DNA of 64,000 nt from Megachile rotundata (taxonomy: Eukaryota; Arthropoda; Insecta; Hymenoptera; Megachilidae). The stretch lies in assembly GCF_050947335.1 (NCBI RefSeq), contig NW_027473342.1, forward strand, positions 372,001 to 436,000. Direction: 5' to 3'. The position numbers and the translations under genes are program-made. The notes below the pieces were generated by a model, which ran no database searches, was not told the origin of the DNA, and was given only the letters and a program-made list of their open reading frames with translations. Numbering within the stretch: position 1 is the first letter of the stretch; every line of letters starts with the position of its first letter. Shown here piece by piece: positions 60,960 through 64,000 of the stretch.

Positions 60960-61790
60960 ACTCAATCACACAATCACACACTCGCACAATCACACACTCA
61001 CAATCACACAATCACAATCACACAATCACACAATCACACACTCACACCATCACACAATCACACAATCACACAATCACATAATCACACAATCACACAATCA
61101 CACAATCACACAATCACACAATCACACAATCACACAATCACACAATCACACAATCACACAATCACACAATCACCTAATCACACAATCACACAATCACACA
61201 ATCACACAGTACACACAATCACAATCACACAATCGCAATTACACAATCGCACAATCACACAATCGCACAATCACACAATCACACAATCACACAGTCACAC
61301 AATCACACAATCACACAACCACACAATCACACAACCACACAATCACACAACCACACAATCACTCAATCACACAATCACACACTCACACAATCACACACTC
61401 ACAATCACACAATCACAATCACACAATCACACAATCACACACTCACACCATCACACAATCACACAATCACACAATCACATAATCACACAATCACACAATC
61501 ACACAATCACACAATCACACAATCACACAATCACACAATCACACAATCACACAATCACACAATCACCTAATCACACAATCACACAATCACACAATCACAC
61601 AGTACACACAATCACAATCACACAATCACAATTACACAATCGCACAATCACACAATCGCACAATCACACAATCACACAATCACACAGTCACACAATCACA
61701 CAATCACACAATCACACAATCACACAATCACACAATCACACAGTCACACAGTCAGACAATCACACAATCACACAATCACTAGATCACACA
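60960..61790. repeat. Local tandem with a period of 393-401
   Basis: ACACACTC followed by ACAATC at 60,997 and 61,398 and ACACCATC at 61,047 and 61,448 are 401 apart; ACACAGTAC at 61,209 and 61,602 is 393 apart. The difference is one 8-base unit. Confidence 0.8.
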
Positions 61791-61809
61791 ATCACACAAT
61801 CACACAATC

Positions 61810-62371
61810 ACACAATCACAATCACACAATCACAATTACACCATCACACAATCACACAATCTCACAATCACACAATCACACAATCACACAATCACACAAT
61901 CGCACAATCACAATTACACAATCACACAATCACACAATCACACAATCACACACTCACACAATCACACAATCACACAATCACACAATCACACACTCACACA
62001 ATCACACAGACACAATCACACAATCACAATCATACAATCACAATCACACAACCACAATCACACAATCACACAATCACACAATCACACAATCACACAATCA
62101 CACAATCACACAATCACACAATCACACAATCACACAATCACACAATCACACAATCACACAACCACACAATCACACAACCACACAATCACACAACCACACA
62201 ATCACTCAATCACACAATCACACACTCACATAATCACACAGTCACAATCACACAAACACAATCACACAATCACACAATCACACACTCACACAATCACACA
62301 ATCACAAAATCACACAATCACATAATCACACAATCACACAATCACACAATCACACAATCACACAATCACAC
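61810..62371. repeat. Block repeated at 63,439-64,000 (offset 1,629)
   Basis: ACACCATC at 61,841 and 63,470 and the rare ATACAATC at 62,033 and 63,662 share offset 1,629. The second copy is cut by the window end, so the true length is unknown. Confidence 0.82.
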
Positions 62372-62852
62372 AATCACACAATCACACAATCACACAATCA
62401 CACAATCACACAATCACACAATCACACAATCACCTAATCACACAATCACACAATCACACAACCACACAATCACACAAGCTCACAATCACTCAATCACACA
62501 ATCACACACTCACACAATCACACAGTCACAATCACACAGTCACAATCACACAATCACAATCACACAATCACAATCACACAATCACACAATCACACAATCA
62601 CACAATCACACAATCACACAATCACACAATCACACAATCACACAAGCACACAATCACTCAATCACACAATCACACACTCACAAAATCACACAGTCACAGT
62701 CACACAGTCACAATCACACAATCACAATCACACAATCACAATCACACAATCACACAATCACACAATCACACAATCACACAATCACACAATCACACAATCA
62801 CACAATCACACAATCACACAATCACACAGTCACACAATCACACAATCACAAT
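62372..62852. repeat. Approach to the last cassette
   Basis: ACCTAATC, ACACAACC, CAAGCTC at 62,478, ACTCAATC, ACAGTC ladders and two pure runs. A rare ACAGTC-ACAGTC pair without the usual ACAATC stands near 62,690-62,710. The order is like that of 2,140-2,600 before cassette 2. Confidence 0.75.
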
Positions 62853-63037
62853 CACGCAATCACACAATCACGATTGCACAATCACGATCACACAATCACG
62901 ATCACACAATCACGATCACACAATCACGGTCACACAATCACGGTCACAAAATCACGGTCACACAATTACGGTCACACAAACGCTGTCACACAATCACGCA
63001 GTCACACAATCACACAGTCACACAATCACGCAGTCAC
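62853..63037 (+). repeat. CpG cassette 31, A-like with decaying end
   Basis: It starts like A' but has four ACGATC-type steps in a row and no ACGATG, then ACGGTC steps, ACAAAATC, and a changed end: ACACAATT before one ACGGTC and ACGCTGTC-like bases where other copies have GCGGTC. Both ACGCAGTC words remain. It is the most regular ladder at its 5' side. Confidence 0.93.
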
Positions 63038-64000
63038 ACAATCACTCAATCACACAATCACACAATCACACAATCTCACAATCACACAATCAAACAATCA
63101 CACAATCACACAATCACACAATCACACAATCACACAATCACACAATCACACAATCACACAATCACACAGTACACACAATCACAATCACACAATCACAATT
63201 ACACAATCGCACAATCACACAATCACACAATCACACAATCACACAATCACACAGTCACACAATCACACAATCACACAATCACACAATCACACAATCACAC
63301 AATCACACAATCACACAATCACACAACCACACAATCACACAATCACACAACCACACAATCACACAAGCACACAATCACTCAATCACACAATCACACACTC
63401 ACACAATCGCACAGTCACAATCACACAATCACACAATCACACAATCACAATCACACAATCACAATTACACCATCACACAATCACACAATCTCACAATCAC
63501 ACAATCACACAATCACACAATCACACAATCGCACAATCACAATTACACAATCACACAATCACACAATCACACAATCACACACTCACACAATCACACAATC
63601 ACACAATCACACAATCACACACTCACACAATCACACAGACACAATCACACAATCACAATCATACAATCACAATCACACAACCACAATCACACAATCACAC
63701 AATCACACAATCACACAATCACACAATCACACAATCACACAATCACACAATCACACAATCACACAATCACACAATCACACAATCACACAACCACACAATC
63801 ACACAACCACACAATCACACAACCACACAATCACTCAATCACACAATCACACACTCACATAATCACACAGTCACAATCACACAAACACAATCACACAATC
63901 ACACAATCACACACTCACACAATCACACAATCACAAAATCACACAATCACATAATCACACAATCACACAATCACACAATCACACAATCACACAATCACAC
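63038..64000. repeat. Right end of the window inside the array
   Basis: After cassette 31 come ACTCAATC, ACAATCTC, the 9-base word at 63,169, ACAATT, an ACACAAGC phrase and the second copy of 61,810-62,371. The last bases are unchanged ACACAATC units, so the array goes on. Confidence 0.9.

Larger units (their letters stand above)
1..64000. repeat. Giant satellite array of the 8-base unit ACACAATC
   Basis: The complete window is tandem repeat with no interruption by unique sequence. The consensus word ACACAATC has no G and no CpG, so the + strand is very rich in A and C. Variant words differ by one or two bases, and a 6-base word ACAATC alternates with the 8-base word in many places to give 14-base ladders. 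The order of variant words is repeated over kilobases, which is higher-order repeat structure. Both edges are inside the array, so its true length and position on the chromosome are unknown. A eukaryotic origin is inferred from size and type. I do not recognise this satellite as a named family. Confidence 0.98.

Noticed and set aside
59099..61081. Open frame of 660 codons
   Set aside because: Same repeat peptide, started by a chance ATGACAG and closed by an ACATAATC word. No sign of a gene.
1..64000. His-rich, glycosylated repeat protein (the octapeptide has an N-H-T sequon)
   Set aside because: The sequon comes from the unit by arithmetic. There is no signal peptide, no non-repeat end and no splice-like boundary.
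1..64000. Genes on the minus strand
   Set aside because: The reverse unit GATTGTGT puts TGA at every unit junction, so each minus frame is closed about every 24 bases.
1..64000. CRISPR array
   Set aside because: There are no unique spacers between constant repeats; unit and variants all belong to one short word family, and no cas gene is present.
1..64000. Telomere repeat
   Set aside because: The G/T-rich strand suggests it, but GATTGTGT is not a telomere unit I know, it has no GGG run, and point-variant words and kilobase block copies are not typical of telomere tracts.
1..64000. CENP-B box or known centromere motif in the CGG words
   Set aside because: The CENP-B box needs TTCG and CGGG at set distances. 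The cassettes have ACGG and GCGG but no CGGG and no TTCG in the right place.
1..64000. G-quadruplex runs
   Set aside because: Neither strand has runs of three G in the unit; CGG words in cassettes give at most two G together.

Overview
The whole window is tandem-repeat DNA and holds no gene I can support. It is one satellite array, G-poor on the + strand, built on the 8-base unit ACACAATC. Both window edges lie inside the array, so it is longer than 64 kb. There is no unique flank, transposon, RNA gene or promoter. An array of this size points to a eukaryotic chromosome, such as pericentromeric, subtelomeric or other heterochromatin. The sequence names neither the species nor the chromosomal site.

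The array reads like a small vocabulary. Nearly every base falls into 8-base words (ACACAATC and point variants such as ACACAACC, ACACACTC, ACACAGTC, ACACAAGC, ACTCAATC, AGACAATC, ACCTAATC) or 6-base words (ACAATC, ACGGTC, ACGATC, ACAATT). One odd 9-base word, ACACAGTAC, is the only common exception. Alternating 8+6 words form 14-base ladders inside the 8-base field. The most distinctive words contain CpG and cluster in 31 short cassettes of five kinds: A, A' (a right-hand form of A), B, hybrid H and truncated C. These are the best landmarks, because the consensus unit itself has no G and no CpG.

Layout. About 1-26,170 (left dialect) has A, B and H cassettes. It is a mosaic of near-identical multi-kilobase copies: about 1-6,530 recurs at about 17,517-24,055. 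A 4,342-base period covers about 10,578-18,460. About 6,700-9,830 recurs at 14,120-17,250. About 7,500-9,830 recurs at 10,578-12,910. About 26,180-58,700 (right dialect) has A', B and C cassettes and private words (AGAATC, CAAGCCC). Its main copies are 26,180-27,970 with 32,193-34,005; 29,760-31,360 with 39,050-40,650; 42,100-48,000 with 49,000-54,850; and 34,000-36,900 with 55,950-58,650. About 58,700-64,000 returns to left-dialect words, adds short local tandems of about 261, 393-401 and 1,629 bases, and carries one more A-like cassette at 62,853-63,037.

The long + strand open frames are a by-product of the repeat. Eight bases read in threes give a 24-base cycle without stops in all three forward frames, always the same octapeptide. 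The minus strand meets TGA once per unit. The real biology here is satellite evolution: unit slippage, unequal exchange, hybrid formation and probably CpG decay. Block boundaries were read by eye from landmark offsets and are approximate, usually to within tens of bases.
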